Notes: generated by a model not told the origin, from the letters alone. A DNA stretch of 64,000 bases from CAVQJU01 sp963754955 (GCA_963754955.1 CAVWHY010000001.1:248001-312000), one strand, 5' to 3'. Shown: positions 38,385 to 48,185, numbered from the stretch's first letter. Numbers and translations: made by a program.

Positions 38385-39451
38385 GGCTTCTGTTCGACGA
38401 CGGCGACACCCCAGGGCCCGCGGCCGAGCGGGATCTTCTTGCTGACCTGCTTCGTCTCCAGATCGACGACCGACAGATCGTTCGACGGTCCGTTGGCTGT
38501 GTAGATCGTCTTGCCGTCGGGCGACAGCGCGATACCCCACGGCCGCTGCCCCGCCTCGATCGATCCCGCGACCTGGTTTGTCGATGTGTCGAGGATGAAG
38601 ACCATCTTGCTGCGTCCGGTCGAGACGTAGAGGTGCTTGCCGTCTCTGGCCATCGCGGTGCCCATCGGACGAATGCCCTCGCCGAGCTTGATGGTCTTGA
38701 CCGTTGCGAGGCGCTTCGTGTCGATCACCGACAACGTGCCGCCGTTTTCAGACGGCACGTACGCGCGGGAGCCATCGGGGAGAAACGCAATTGACCGCGG
38801 ACGCGGCCCGACCTTCACCGACTTGATCACCCTGCCGGCGGACACGTCGACGACGAAGACCGCGCCGTCTTCCTCCGAGGTGACGTACACGTGGTTGCCG
38901 TCGGGGTGAACAGAGACGCCTTCCGGCTCCTCCCCGACCTTGATCATGTTCGCGATCGTTCCATCGGCGGTGTTGATGATGGTCAGGCGCGCGGCATCCT
39001 CGTTGGCGACGAAGAGACGCGCGCCGTCGTGGCTGACCGCCACCTGCTCGGGGTCGGGCCCGCTCGTGAGCACGCGAACCAGCTTGCGCGCGGCGATGTC
39101 CACGACGCCGATGCCGTCGGCGCTGCGGTCTGGCGGCGGCAGCGTCTTCTCGTCCACTCCGGGCGGGGCCGATGGAGAACCGCTGAGCGCGACGTACAAC
39201 AGCTTGCCGTCCGGGCTGGCGGCGATGCCTCTCGGGCGTTTCCCAAGCGGCATCGTGCCCACGACCGCCTGCGTGGCCGCGTCGATGATCGACAGGTCGC
39301 CCGATGCCTCGTTGGTGACGTAGATGCCGACTGCGGGCGGAGGCGGCGGGGCCGGAGCGGCCGCAGGCGGCGCCTGCGTGGTCGCCGGCGGCGCCGAACC
39401 GCCGCACGCGGAAACAGCCAGGGCAATCGCGAGAGCGGGCAGGCGTTTCAT
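38381..39451 (-). CDS. YVTN beta-propeller lipoprotein
   Basis: About 356 residues starting at MKRLPALAIALAVSACGG, a lipoprotein signal with lipobox VSAC, followed by an Ala/Pro linker. Seven blades of 40-residue YVTN type follow, for example AVGIYVTNEASGDLSIIDAATQAVVGTMPLGKRPRGIAASPDG and VYVTSEEDGAVFVVDVSAGRVIKSVKVGPRPRSIAFLPDG. Such proteins bind ligands or act as surface scaffolds; the substrate is unknown. Eleven extra upstream codons in frame are not used, since the lipobox start is better. Its stop codon is contributed by a REP-like element. Confidence 0.9.
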   Translation of the reverse strand: MKRLPALAIALAVSACGGSAPPATTQAPPAAAPAPPPPPAVGIYVTNEASGDLSIIDAATQAVVGTMPLGKRPRGIAASPDGKLLYVALSGSPSAPPGVDEKTLPPPDRSADGIGVVDIAARKLVRVLTSGPDPEQVAVSHDGARLFVANEDAARLTIINTADGTIANMIKVGEEPEGVSVHPDGNHVYVTSEEDGAVFVVDVSAGRVIKSVKVGPRPRSIAFLPDGSRAYVPSENGGTLSVIDTKRLATVKTIKLGEGIRPMGTAMARDGKHLYVSTGRSKMVFILDTSTNQVAGSIEAGQRPWGIALSPDGKTIYTANGPSNDLSVVDLETKQVSKKIPLGRGPWGVAVVEQKP

Positions 39452-39672
39452 GGTCACAGGATGATCTCCAGCCGTGTATTCCACGCCGGGCGGCGTCTGT
39501 CCACGGATTCTTTCGCGGCAGGACGGGATAGAATTCCGCCACCGCGATGGCGAAGTCCGATTCTACTCTCGTCCTGCGGCGCGCCGCTCCTGTGACATGC
39601 CGGCGCCTTCGGCGTCAAGGCGCACGGCGAAGCCACAGAGGCAAAGAAGAAACCCCTGCGATTGCAGCGTGG

Positions 39673-40278
39673 CTACCGGCCGGAGGGCCAGCGGCTGTCG
39701 AGCGGCGCCTTCGGATCCGCGGTGATCTGAAGGTCGGCGCAGTGGTGGTAGTAGTAGCCGCCGTCCTTGTTGTACCCGTGTTCGGCCATGAACTGCACGA
39801 TCTGCAGCGTGCACTTCTGGCAGCTGATGTTGGGCAGCTGGATGTCGGTTTCAAATGGATCAGCCGGCTTGGTCGTATGGACGAACAGGCCGTCAGCCAG
39901 CACCGGAGCCTTCGGCGCCGCAATGGCGGCGGATACCGACCATGGGCCGCGCTCCGAGTCGCGCGTGACCACATCGGGGTCGGCCGGAAGGTCGGCGCGG
40001 TTGGCGACGAGGGCGATCCGATAGTGGCCGGGATGGAACACTGTTTCCATCACCTTCACGTGCAGCTTCGAGTTGCCCTGCACCTTGCCGATTGCGTTGG
40101 TCGGCATCCCGGCGTCCGCCGACGTCCCGCCGCACGGACCGAGCTTCTGCGGATCGCCCAGACGGTTCTCGACGAGCCACGACGCCGGCTCGATCAGCGT
40201 GAAGTGCGCCTCGACGAACGCCGGCACGGTCAGGGCGAACGCGGAGGCGGCGATCAGGCCCTTCATCAGGTTTCTCAT
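39673..40278 (-). CDS. Secreted polysaccharide-monooxygenase-like protein (SCE4755-type)
   Basis: A 201-residue secreted protein. The signal peptide (MKGLIAASAFALTVPAFVEA) would be cut directly before His, giving a mature N-terminus HFTLIEPASWL. An N-terminal histidine is the hallmark of copper histidine-brace proteins (LPMOs and relatives). A second candidate ligand is in VFHPGHYRIALV. Cysteines at ISCQKCTLQIVQF, LGPCGG and YYYHHCADLQI could form disulfides. C-terminal YYYHHCADLQIT resembles LPMO-like beta-sandwich ends. Oxidative polysaccharide cleavage is therefore a hypothesis. Confidence 0.75.
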   Translation of the reverse strand: MRNLMKGLIAASAFALTVPAFVEAHFTLIEPASWLVENRLGDPQKLGPCGGTSADAGMPTNAIGKVQGNSKLHVKVMETVFHPGHYRIALVANRADLPADPDVVTRDSERGPWSVSAAIAAPKAPVLADGLFVHTTKPADPFETDIQLPNISCQKCTLQIVQFMAEHGYNKDGGYYYHHCADLQITADPKAPLDSRWPSGR

Positions 40279-40343
40279 GCGGTCATGATACCACCGGGAT
40301 TTTCACGACGACCAAAACAGCCTCGCCGGGAATCTTCGTTTCA

Positions 40344-42860
40344 ATGAGCGTCGTGCGCCTGTTCCGGAAGACCATACTTTGTCTCTTGTCGCTCGCGACG
40401 GCATCGGCCGCCTCGGCGCAGGCGCCGGGAGGACAGTCGCCGCCGCCGCCCGTGTTCAGGGTTGAAGTCATCGCGGCGACTCCCCTTCCCGGCGTCGATC
40501 TGACACTCGATCAGATCCCCGCGCCGATCCAGACCGCCCTGGACACCGACATCGTCGGCAGCGGCGCCATCGACATCGCGGACTTCTTGAACCGGCGCGT
40601 GACGGGCGTGTACGTGAACGAGTTGAGGGGCAACCCGTTCCAGCCGGATGTCAGCTACCGCGGCTACACCGCCTCGCCGCTGCTCGGCACGCCGCAGGGG
40701 CTGTCGGTCTACATGGACGGCGTGCGGTTGAATCAGCCGTTCGGCGACGTCGTGAGCTGGGATCTGATTCCTCGACTGGCGATCTCCACCATTGCCATCA
40801 TGCCGGGATCGAACCCGTTGTTCGGCCTGAACACACTCGGAGGCGCGCTGGCGATGCAGACCAAGACCGGCCGCACGAGTCCCGGGACCACGGTGCAGGG
40901 CCTCTACGGGAGCTACACGCGCCGGGCCGTCGAATTCGAGCACGGCGGCTCGAACACCTCGGGGCTGAACTGGTACGTCGCCGGAAATCTGTTCGCCGAG
41001 CAGGGATGGCGAGACGACTCCCCGTCCGACGTGCGCCAGGTGTTCGGTTCGCTCGGCTGGAAGAACCAGCGGAACGAGATCACGTTCGTCACGTCCTACG
41101 CCGACAACTCGCTCACGGGTAACGGCCTCCAGGAGCAGCGCTTCCTCGAGCGGGACTACGCGAGCGTGTACACGAAGCCCGATATCAACGACAACCGCGG
41201 CACGTTCGTCAACGTCACCGGCCGGCGCACAGCGGGCCCGAGCGTGACGCTGTCCGGCAACATCTACTACCGGGACATCCGCACGAGCGGCGTGAACGGC
41301 GACATCAACGAGAACTCACTCGATCAGCCCGTGTATCAACCGACACCGGCCGACCAGCGCGCGCTCGCCGCCGCAGGGTACACCGGCTATCCGACGAGCG
41401 GCGCCGACGCGTCCAACACGCCGTTTCCCTATTGGCGGTGCATCGCCCAGGCGCTCCAGCGTGACGAGCCCGCCGAAAAATGCAACGGGCTGATCAACAG
41501 CGCCGAGACCGACCAGCACAACTACGGCGCGGCCGGCCAGTTCGCGGTGACCGGATCGCACGCCGGCCTCCGCCACCAGCTCACCGCCGGCGGCGCGTAC
41601 GACGGGAGCCGCGCAGGCTTCCGGCAGTCCACCCAGCTCGGCTATCTCGTGCCCGACCGGAGCATCACCGGCGTGGATGCATTCGGAGACGGTGTGACCG
41701 GCGGTCAGGTCGACGGCGAGCCGTACGACACGCGCATCGATCTCGACGGGCATCTCGACACCTGGAGCCTCTACGGCATGGACACGCTGACGTTCGGCCG
41801 CACGTGGAACCTCACGCTCTCGGGCCGCTACAACCGGACGAACGTTCACAACACGGATCTCATTCGGTCCGGAATGCCCGGCTCCCTCGACGCCCGGTAC
41901 ACCTTCGGGCGATTCAACCCGGCCGCCGGCGTGACGTTCAGCCCGTCGCCTTCCCTCAATGTGTACGCCGGCTACAGCGAGGGCAGCCGCGCGCCCACAT
42001 CGATCGAGCTCGGGTGCGCCGATCCGGATCTGCCCTGCAAGCTGCCGAACGCGATGGCCGGGGACCCGCCGATCGAGCAGGTCGTGACCAGGACCATCGA
42101 AGCAGGGCTGCGCGGTGAGACGTCTCCGAACGCCAGGACCAATTGGACGGTCGGTTTCTTCACGGCCAAAAACGACAACGACATCCTGTTCGTCTCATCG
42201 ACCCAGTCAGGGTTCGGCTATTTCAAGAACTTTGGAAACACCCGGCGGCAGGGCGTCGAGCTGAGCCTCAGCACGCGCACGGACCGCGTATCGTACGGGG
42301 CCGGCTACACCTACCTGAACGCCACGTATCAGAGCGCCGAGACGGTCGGCGGATCCGGCAACAGCTCGAATGACACGGCAGCGGCCGGAGGCAAGGGGCT
42401 CGAAGGGGTCATCGCGATCGAGCCAGGCGACCGGATTCCGTTGGTGCCTCCGCATACGTTGAAGGCGTTTACCGAAATCCAGGCGACCTCGCGGCTCGCG
42501 GTGAACGTCGATCTGATCGCCGCGTCGAGCACGTTCGCCCGCGGGAACGAGAACAACCGGCACCAGCCGGACGGCATCTATTATCTGGGGGCGGGGACGT
42601 CAGACCCCTACGGTGTCGTGAACCTCGGCGTGCGCTATCGGCTGACGAAGCAACTCGAGCTGACCGGCCAGGTCAACAACCTGTTCGACCATCACTACAG
42701 CAGCGCCGCCCAGCTCGGGCCGACCGGTTTCACCAGCACGGGCAACTTCATCGCCCGTCCGCTGCCACCCATCGGCGGCGAGTTCCCCCTGGTGAACGCC
42801 ACGTTCTACGCGCCCGGGTCGCCGACCACCGCGTGGATCGGGCTGCGATTCAGAATCTAG
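40344..42860 (+). CDS. TonB-dependent outer membrane receptor
   Basis: 838-residue receptor. Signal peptide MSVVRLFRKTILCLLSLATASAASAQ. Plug domain: ALDTDIVGSGAIDIADFLNRRVTGVYVNELRGNPFQPDVSYRGYTASPLLGTPQGLSVYMDGVRLNQPFGD and IMPGSNPLFGLNTLGGALAMQTKTG. A barrel of about 22 strands ends in AWIGLRFRI. It has no carboxypeptidase-regulatory domain, unlike the receptor at 22766. The C-terminal TonB-receptor box (VVNLGVRYRLTKQLELTGQVNNLFDHHY) is clear. The ligand is unknown. The LPMO-like gene is divergent and close (65 nt), so shared regulation is possible. Confidence 0.95.
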   Translation: MSVVRLFRKTILCLLSLATASAASAQAPGGQSPPPPVFRVEVIAATPLPGVDLTLDQIPAPIQTALDTDIVGSGAIDIADFLNRRVTGVYVNELRGNPFQPDVSYRGYTASPLLGTPQGLSVYMDGVRLNQPFGDVVSWDLIPRLAISTIAIMPGSNPLFGLNTLGGALAMQTKTGRTSPGTTVQGLYGSYTRRAVEFEHGGSNTSGLNWYVAGNLFAEQGWRDDSPSDVRQVFGSLGWKNQRNEITFVTSYADNSLTGNGLQEQRFLERDYASVYTKPDINDNRGTFVNVTGRRTAGPSVTLSGNIYYRDIRTSGVNGDINENSLDQPVYQPTPADQRALAAAGYTGYPTSGADASNTPFPYWRCIAQALQRDEPAEKCNGLINSAETDQHNYGAAGQFAVTGSHAGLRHQLTAGGAYDGSRAGFRQSTQLGYLVPDRSITGVDAFGDGVTGGQVDGEPYDTRIDLDGHLDTWSLYGMDTLTFGRTWNLTLSGRYNRTNVHNTDLIRSGMPGSLDARYTFGRFNPAAGVTFSPSPSLNVYAGYSEGSRAPTSIELGCADPDLPCKLPNAMAGDPPIEQVVTRTIEAGLRGETSPNARTNWTVGFFTAKNDNDILFVSSTQSGFGYFKNFGNTRRQGVELSLSTRTDRVSYGAGYTYLNATYQSAETVGGSGNSSNDTAAAGGKGLEGVIAIEPGDRIPLVPPHTLKAFTEIQATSRLAVNVDLIAASSTFARGNENNRHQPDGIYYLGAGTSDPYGVVNLGVRYRLTKQLELTGQVNNLFDHHYSSAAQLGPTGFTSTGNFIARPLPPIGGEFPLVNATFYAPGSPTTAWIGLRFRI

Positions 42861-42872
42861 CGGTGGCTTGTT

Positions 42873-42939
42873 CACGAAGACACGAAGATCACGAAGCCTT
42901 TTTGTTGAAAAAAATCTTCGTGGCCTTCGTGGCTTCGTG
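42873..42939. repeat. 9-nt-period inverted repeat (CACGAAGAC family), convergent junction
   Basis: The left arm 42873-42896 has three CACGAAG units. The right arm 42916-42939 has three CTTCGTG units. The first seven positions of each unit are constant and the last two vary. The loop is T- then A-rich. It lies between the convergent TonB receptor and the gene at 42964. Same family as 16167-16236. Confidence 0.92.
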
Positions 42940-42963
42940 ATGAGCAGGCGTGACTAACCAGCC

Positions 42964-43773
42964 CTAGTGATGGTCCAGCGTCACGATGTGCGGGGCATCG
43001 TGCTCGACGCACGGCGGCGCCTCGAGGAGCGCGTCCGCCTGGCTCGTCGACAGCTTCAGCGCGCGCGGCGTCGTCGTCCACGGCTTCGCGAGGACGGCGG
43101 GATCCTCCACGGTGGCCGTGTACGTCACCGTGTTGCCTTCGCGCTTGAGGCGCTCGACGACGTGCATCGCCTCGGTGTGGAAGTAGCCGTCGCTGCCGAG
43201 CCACGTGTCGTCATTGAAGCTGGTGACATCCACGACGAGCGTGTCGCCTTCGTAACGACCGATCGAATCGCCCATATACGAAGGGTCGGCGTCCGCGCGA
43301 TGCGGCCGGCCGTCGGTCGGGATTACGCGAAACAGGTTCGAGTTCCCGTAGAGAAATATCACCTGGCCGGGCGTCTGCACGATCTGGCTCGGCGGACCCA
43401 TGCGGGGGACGCCTTGCGGCTTGCAGTAGAACGCGGGGTCGAGGATGCCCTGCTTGTCCGAGAGGTCCTTCACCTTCGCGAGCAATTCTGGCTTGTACTC
43501 GGGTTTGTTCGGCGCTGCGGCGCGTCCTTCGACCTGCCATCGATCCAGACCCTTGAAGACATCCCCACCTTCGGGATTCACACCCTTGAGCGGCAGCAGC
43601 CATCGAACGGACTCACCGGGCTTCGCTGCCGGCGGCGGCGCGGTGACGCCCCAGATGCCGTTGAGGTCGACTTTGCCGTCCGCGGTGCGCGGCGTGGCCG
43701 GCGCCGACTGCGCGGCGACGAGGGCACCCGCGAAAAACAGGGCGGCTGCCGTAGCAAATAGAGGGTTGCGCAT
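42964..43773 (-). CDS. Secreted protein of unknown function (Acidobacteria-type)
   Basis: 269 residues with a signal peptide (RNPLFATAAALFFAGALVAAQ). The body has recurrent family-like phrases: TADGKVDLNGIWG, PEYKPELLAKVKDL, DPAFYCKPQGVPRMGPPSQIVQTPGQVIFLYG, DPSYMGDSIGRYEGDTLVVDVTSFND and EAMHVVERLKREGNTVTYTATVEDPAVLAKPWT. I recognise this as an uncharacterised secreted family common in Acidobacteria, often beside DUF6152 genes as here. No catalytic motif is evident. The next gene upstream on the strand lies 9 nt away, so the pair is an operon. Confidence 0.85.
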   Translation of the reverse strand: MRNPLFATAAALFFAGALVAAQSAPATPRTADGKVDLNGIWGVTAPPPAAKPGESVRWLLPLKGVNPEGGDVFKGLDRWQVEGRAAAPNKPEYKPELLAKVKDLSDKQGILDPAFYCKPQGVPRMGPPSQIVQTPGQVIFLYGNSNLFRVIPTDGRPHRADADPSYMGDSIGRYEGDTLVVDVTSFNDDTWLGSDGYFHTEAMHVVERLKREGNTVTYTATVEDPAVLAKPWTTTPRALKLSTSQADALLEAPPCVEHDAPHIVTLDHH

Positions 43774-43782
43774 ACTTCGCTC

Positions 43783-44184
43783 CTACTGCTTCGCCGCGTC
43801 GTCGCCAAGCCAGAGTTCGATGCTGTGGCCGTCGGCGAACGTCATGCGGCGCATGAAGCCGAAGTTGGATCCGTCCTTGGCGTGATACGCGAGGACCGTC
43901 ACCGCCTGCCCCTGCCCGAAGCTCGCACGGGTCACGCCGACGCGGCGCGCGGCGGCGGGGCCGAGACTGGACAGCGACCACGGCGTCACCTTGCCGTTCG
44001 CGTCCTTTACGTCAAGGTAGACGTACACATGGGGATTGACCCACTCGACCTTTGTCACGGTCCCCGCCAGGGTCACCGGCTTGTTGATGTCGAACTCCGC
44101 GGCGAACGAATGATGCGCGGCCACGGACACGCCGGCCAGAAACATTCCGGCAATCGCCAGCACGCCAGACCATCTACGCTTCAT
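43783..44184 (-). CDS. DUF6152-family secreted protein
   Basis: 133 residues, signal peptide MKRRWSGVLAIAGMFLAGVSVAA then HHSFAAEFDINKPVTLAGTVTKVEWVNPHVYVYLDVKD, the defining start of DUF6152. The mature N-terminus begins with a double histidine. The likely fold is a small OB-like barrel. Function unknown. First gene of a two-gene operon with 42964-43773. Confidence 0.9.
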   Translation of the reverse strand: MKRRWSGVLAIAGMFLAGVSVAAHHSFAAEFDINKPVTLAGTVTKVEWVNPHVYVYLDVKDANGKVTPWSLSSLGPAAARRVGVTRASFGQGQAVTVLAYHAKDGSNFGFMRRMTFADGHSIELWLGDDAAKQ

Positions 44185-44210
44185 ATGCCTGCCTCCGCGT
44201 TTCAGTTGTC

Positions 44211-44234
44211 GGCAGGCCTGAAAGCCCCGCCGTA
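44211..44234 (-). repeat. Degenerate REP-like palindrome
   Basis: Minus strand: GTAC, then an imperfect stem GGCGGGGC/GGCCTGCC around a TTTCA-type loop with about two mismatched positions. It resembles the REP at 21607 but with GTAC in place of GTAG. It lies upstream of the DUF6152 gene. Confidence 0.5.
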
Positions 44235-44245
44235 CACGAAACTCA

Positions 44246-45424
44246 TTATGACCGATGGGAACCGCGAATCACGCCAAGCGCCGGCTGGTGCCGGTGCAGG
44301 AACCAGCGGTCGAGGACGACGTGTCGTACGAAGGCCGGCGCCGAGAGCAGGCGGCGCCCGACTGCGGCGCCGAAGCCATCGGGCACGGCCCTGGAGAGCG
44401 CCGTCGCGACGGATCCGGGACCGAACCGCGCGCGCAGACGATCGGCGTACGGCTCCAGTTGCCCGGCCGAATAGTCGCCGTCGGCTTGAAGCGCCACGGC
44501 CGCAGCCATCAACCCGGATTCGATCGCCGGCCTTATCCCTTCGCCGCTCTGGGCATAGGCCAACGCGGCCGCGTCGCCGATCAACATCACGCCGGAGTCC
44601 GTCACACGGCGGCGCGGCGTGTCGTACACGGCGTACGCGTGGCCCCGCCAGCGCGGCGACACGTCGCGCGGGATGCGGCCGGTTGCGCTGAGGAACCCCA
44701 GAAATTCAGCCGTTGCCCTGGGCAGGGACCGGCGATCGAGACGCCCGAGGCCGATGTTGAGGTACTCGCCTTTCCGGAAGCACCACCCGTACCCTTTGAA
44801 GTCGCGGCAGAAGTACAGCTCGGGCGCTTCGCCCTGCACGGCTCCGGCTGCGGTCGGTTCGACGCGGAACTCCGCCTCCTGCGCGACGACGACGGGTGCG
44901 GCCGCGGCCTGATCACGCCCATCGGCGTTGACGTGCCGCGCGACCGGGCAGAAATGGCCACCCGCCCCGACCAGAAGCGGCGTGCGGATGCTGCCGTTCA
45001 CGATCCAGTGAGCGCCGTCCCGCCGGAGGCTCGTCACGGGAGTACCGGCCACGACGCGGGCACCGGAACGCTCGAGCAGGTAGTGATCGAACTCGCAGCG
45101 CCGGATGCCGAAGCTCACCTGCCGGCCGTACTGCGTGTCGGTGCCGGCGCCGCCGTCAATCAACCCGACATGGAACCCGGAGATGGGCTGAAACGTCCGG
45201 CCGCGGCGGTACTCGTCGACGTCGAGATCGAGTGACGTCACGACCTGCGGCGTGATCCACCCCGCGCAGACCTTGTCTCGCGGGAACACGGCCGCGTCGA
45301 GCACGAGGACGTCGAGGCCGGCGCGGCGAAGCGCGCGTGCGCACGCCGACCCGGCGGGTCCACCGCCGACGATGAGCGCGTCGCACGCCTGATGGACGGT
45401 CCCTGCAGAGCCCACGGCACTCAC
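44246..45424 (-). CDS. FAD-dependent oxidoreductase (geranylgeranyl-reductase-like)
   Basis: About 392 residues from GTG at 45424; the longer open frame to 45640 is the shadow of the cfa gene. The dinucleotide-binding motif DALIVGGGPAGSACARALRRAGLDVLVLD is followed by FPRDKVCAGWITPQVV (typical of geranylgeranyl reductases and FixC-like proteins), GAGGHFCPVARH and MLIGDAAALAYAQSGEGIRPAIESGLMAA. It probably reduces isoprenoid or fatty chains. The start overlaps the shifted stop of the adjacent cyclopropane synthase gene, so lipid modification is a reasonable shared role. Confidence 0.88.
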   Translation of the reverse strand: MSAVGSAGTVHQACDALIVGGGPAGSACARALRRAGLDVLVLDAAVFPRDKVCAGWITPQVVTSLDLDVDEYRRGRTFQPISGFHVGLIDGGAGTDTQYGRQVSFGIRRCEFDHYLLERSGARVVAGTPVTSLRRDGAHWIVNGSIRTPLLVGAGGHFCPVARHVNADGRDQAAAAPVVVAQEAEFRVEPTAAGAVQGEAPELYFCRDFKGYGWCFRKGEYLNIGLGRLDRRSLPRATAEFLGFLSATGRIPRDVSPRWRGHAYAVYDTPRRRVTDSGVMLIGDAAALAYAQSGEGIRPAIESGLMAAAVALQADGDYSAGQLEPYADRLRARFGPGSVATALSRAVPDGFGAAVGRRLLSAPAFVRHVVLDRWFLHRHQPALGVIRGSHRS

Positions 45425-45434
45425 CCGCACGGGC

Positions 45435-46659
45435 TCAGGAGAGACGCGTCCAGGGGATTTCGTTGCTGGCGCCTCGCGCGAAGACCACCTGGTACAGTTG
45501 CATCGTGCCCGTGGTGAACGCGGCCTGCGATCCCGCGAGGTAGAGGCGCCACGCGCGGACGAACGTCTCGTCGAACATCCGCGCCACCTCGTCTGATGCG
45601 GTCTCGAAGCGGCGGCGCCAGTGGTCGAGCGTGGACGCATAGTGCAGCCGGAGATTCTCCACGTCGAGCACCGACATGTTCCACGGTTGCAGCACGCGCT
45701 CGAACACTTCGGGCAGCACCGGTGGATACGCGCCGGGAAAAATCCGCTTCCGGATCCACGGGTTGAGCGCGCCGGGCTGGTTCCGTCCGATGAAGTGCAG
45801 CAACCCGCGGCCCGCGCCCGTCAGCGAGCGCTCGACGACGCGAGCCGAAGGCTTCGTAGTCGCCAAGCCCCACGTGTTCGAGCATCCCCACCGACACGAA
45901 CACGTCGTACTGGCCCCGGACGTTGCGGTAGTCGTCCTCGACGAACTCCACCTGCCCCGCAAGACCGCCTTCTTTCGCCCGGGCGCGCGCGTAGGCGATC
46001 TGCTCGGAAGACACGTTGAACGCCCTGACCGACACGCCATATTGCTTGGCCATGAATAGCGCGAGCGAGCCCCAGCCGCATCCGGCCTCGATCACGCGCT
46101 CGCCCGGCCTGAGATTCAGCTTGCGGCAGACGCGTTCCATCTTCGCGATCTGCGCGTCCTCGAGCGTGGCGTCCGGCGACGGAAAGTACGCGCACGTGTA
46201 GAGCATCTCGCGGTCGAGCCACAGGCGGTAGAAATCGTTTCCGAGGTCGTAATGGCGGTGAACGTTCTCGCGCGCGGCGTGCTCGTCGTTCACGGGCTTG
46301 CTCGACGCCTGCTCGCGCGCCCTCGTGCGGCGCAGGGCGCGGTAGATCTCGCAGAGCATCGCCACCAGGTCGCCCTGCAGGTCCACGGCGCCGAACATGT
46401 AGGCCTCGCCGAAGTTCAAGTCCGGGTTCCACACCCAGCTGAACAACGCGCGCCGGTTCCTGAACACGATGGTTCCCACGGGCGCGTCACCGGCGTACGG
46501 CAGTTCGAACCCGTCCCAGAGTACGAACCGCAGGCGGGCCGAGGGCACCGATGCCCGGATGCGGCCTGCGACCCAGCGGTCGACGGCCGTCGAGGCACGT
46601 GGCGCCGAATCACTGGAAAACGTCGGAACCGAAAACACGCGAGCGTCGCCGAGCTTCAT
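45435..46659 (-). pseudogene. cfa: Cyclopropane-fatty-acyl-phospholipid synthase, one frameshift
   Basis: Methylates double bonds of membrane lipids with SAM. Frame 1 covers residues 1 to about 272: AARENVHRHYDLGNDFYRLWLDREMLYTCAYF, SAM motif VIEAGCGWGSLALFMAK, and SVGMLEHVGLGDYEAF. One extra base near 45847 (in TTCGGCTCG) shifts the frame. Frame 2 continues with ARVVERSLTGAGRGLLHFIGRNQPGALNPWI and MSVLDVENLRLHYASTLDHW to a stop at 45435. Both parts are full and conserved, so the break is either very recent or a sequencing error. The uncorrected frame ends at 45421. Confidence 0.85.
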
Positions 46660-46785
46660 GACCGGGCTCCGTTCAGTGGGGGCCTCAACGTCCCGTTTCG
46701 TCGATCGGCCGGGGATTATAGCCGTTCCCCGGCTTACCCGCGCTCCCGATCCCCTGCAACCCGCGGACCGGGTGGGTCGCAGGAC

Positions 46786-47055
46786 CTAGTATTCGCTGAT
46801 CGCATCGTCCACATAGCAGTACAGCCAGCGCTCACCCGGCTGCGCCGACGCCACCACGGGATGCCCGCTGACACGCGCATGCTTGCTGGCGTGGCGGTTG
46901 GGCGACGAGTCGCAACAATGGGTCGCTCCGCACTGCTGGCACGTCCGCAGGTGAACCCAGGCGGCGCCCGTCTTGACGCATTCATCACAGACGAGCTTCT
47001 TCGGATGCTTCACGGTGCCCGTGGCGCCGATGTGTGCGCACGCGTCCACTTCCAT
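46786..47055 (-). CDS. UBP-type zinc finger protein
   Basis: An 89-residue protein that is almost entirely a ZnF-UBP domain: CAHIGATGTVKHPKKLVCDECVKTGAAWVHLRTCQQCGATHCCDSSPNRHASKHARVSGHPVVASAQPGERWLYCYVDD. Eight or more Cys/His zinc ligands are in the normal order. In eukaryotes the fold binds the ubiquitin C-terminus. In bacteria small stand-alone versions are common and of unknown function. Confidence 0.93.
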   Translation of the reverse strand: MEVDACAHIGATGTVKHPKKLVCDECVKTGAAWVHLRTCQQCGATHCCDSSPNRHASKHARVSGHPVVASAQPGERWLYCYVDDAISEY

Positions 47056-47119
47056 GTGTTTTGCGCCCCTTCCTGCCTCATCTTACGTCGCCGCGGTAAC
47101 CGTCCGGTATCATGCCCCC

Positions 47120-48026
47120 ATGCAGCATGACGCCTGGCCGGCGCTTCCCTACGAGGCTTGGAAGGACACGTACGCGACGCTCCACATGTGGACGCAGGTC
47201 GTCGGCAAGGTCGCGCTCGCCCAGGCGCCCCCGCTCAATCACTCGTGGGGCAGCGCACTCCAGGTGACACCCGCGCGGCCTCTCCACGCGGACGCTCCCG
47301 CACGGCAATCGATCGTTCACGATGCAGTTCGACTTCGTCGATCATGCCCTCGCGATCGTGCCATCCGACAGTGCGGCGCGCACGCTGCCACTCGTGCCGC
47401 GAACCGTCGCGGAGTTCTATCGTGACGTGATGGCGATGCTGGACGAGATGGGGTTGCCCGTGAAGATCTGGCCGATGCCCGTCGAGATCGCCGATCCGAT
47501 CAGGTTCGATCAGGATACGCTGCACCGATCGTACGATCCGGTTTCCGTCAGCCGCTGGTGGCGGATCGTGTCGAGCGTCGCGCGCGTGTTCACGAGGTCC
47601 GCGTGCGGGTTCGTCGGGAAATGCAGCCCGGTGCATTTCTTCTGGGGGAGCTTCGACCTCGCGGTCACACGGTTTTCCGGCCGGCCCGCGCCGCCTCGGG
47701 AAGGCCCCGCCTTCATGCGCGAGGCCTACTCGCACGAGGTGATCAGCGCAGGGTTCTGGCCCGGGGGCGGTCCGGTGCCTGAGACGATCTTCTATGCCTA
47801 CGCCGTACCCGAACCGGCAGGCCTCAAGGAAGCGGTCGTGCACCCGGACGCAGCCTACTATCACCGCGAGCTGGGCGAGTTCGTCCTTCCATACGAGTCC
47901 GTCCGGACAGCGCCGTCGCCGGACGAGGCGCTCACGGCATTTGTCGAGAGCACGTACGAACGCGCGGCCGCGCTCGGCGGATGGGACAGCTCGCTGACTA
48001 GAAGTCGGACGTCGCGCGGATTTTGA
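47120..48026 (+). pseudogene. DUF5996-family protein, one frameshift
   Basis: The N-terminus WPALPYEAWKDTYATLHMWTQVVGKVALAQAPPLNHSWG is in one frame. After GTGACACCCG (about 47273) one base must be skipped to read RGLSTRTLPHGNRSFTMQFDFVDHALAI and onward through FVGKCSPVHFFWGSFDLAVTRFSG and EVISAGFWPGGG. Together these give about 300 residues, the family length. Function unknown. The last 12 residues (SSLTRSRTSRGF) look unlike the family. Confidence 0.82.
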
Positions 48027-48185
48027 GGTAGCGGATGATTTCCTTCAGCCGCGCCACATCCCACGTCTCGAATACCCATCGACACGGTAAAGGCGTTCGT
48101 GCTGGACGGCGTCTGCTGCCAACGCCGGCCCGTTTTCGATGTCTGCATGGCGGCTGCCGCAGGACGTCCTGACGAACTTCGCCGT
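48027..48185. other. Unassigned 159-nt stretch between convergent genes
   Basis: On the minus strand a short peptide-like reading (MQTSKTGRRWQQTPSSTNAFTV) and, in another frame, VFETWDVARLKEIIRYLKIRATSDF ending at about 48001 look more protein-like than chance. They may be a small gene broken by an indel. I do not recognise it. There is no repeat here, unlike most convergent junctions in the window. Confidence 0.35.

Noticed and set aside
38130..38504. 124-residue frame after mhqD
   Set aside because: It is composed of degenerate repeat and REP sequence and overlaps the YVTN gene on the other strand. No family features.
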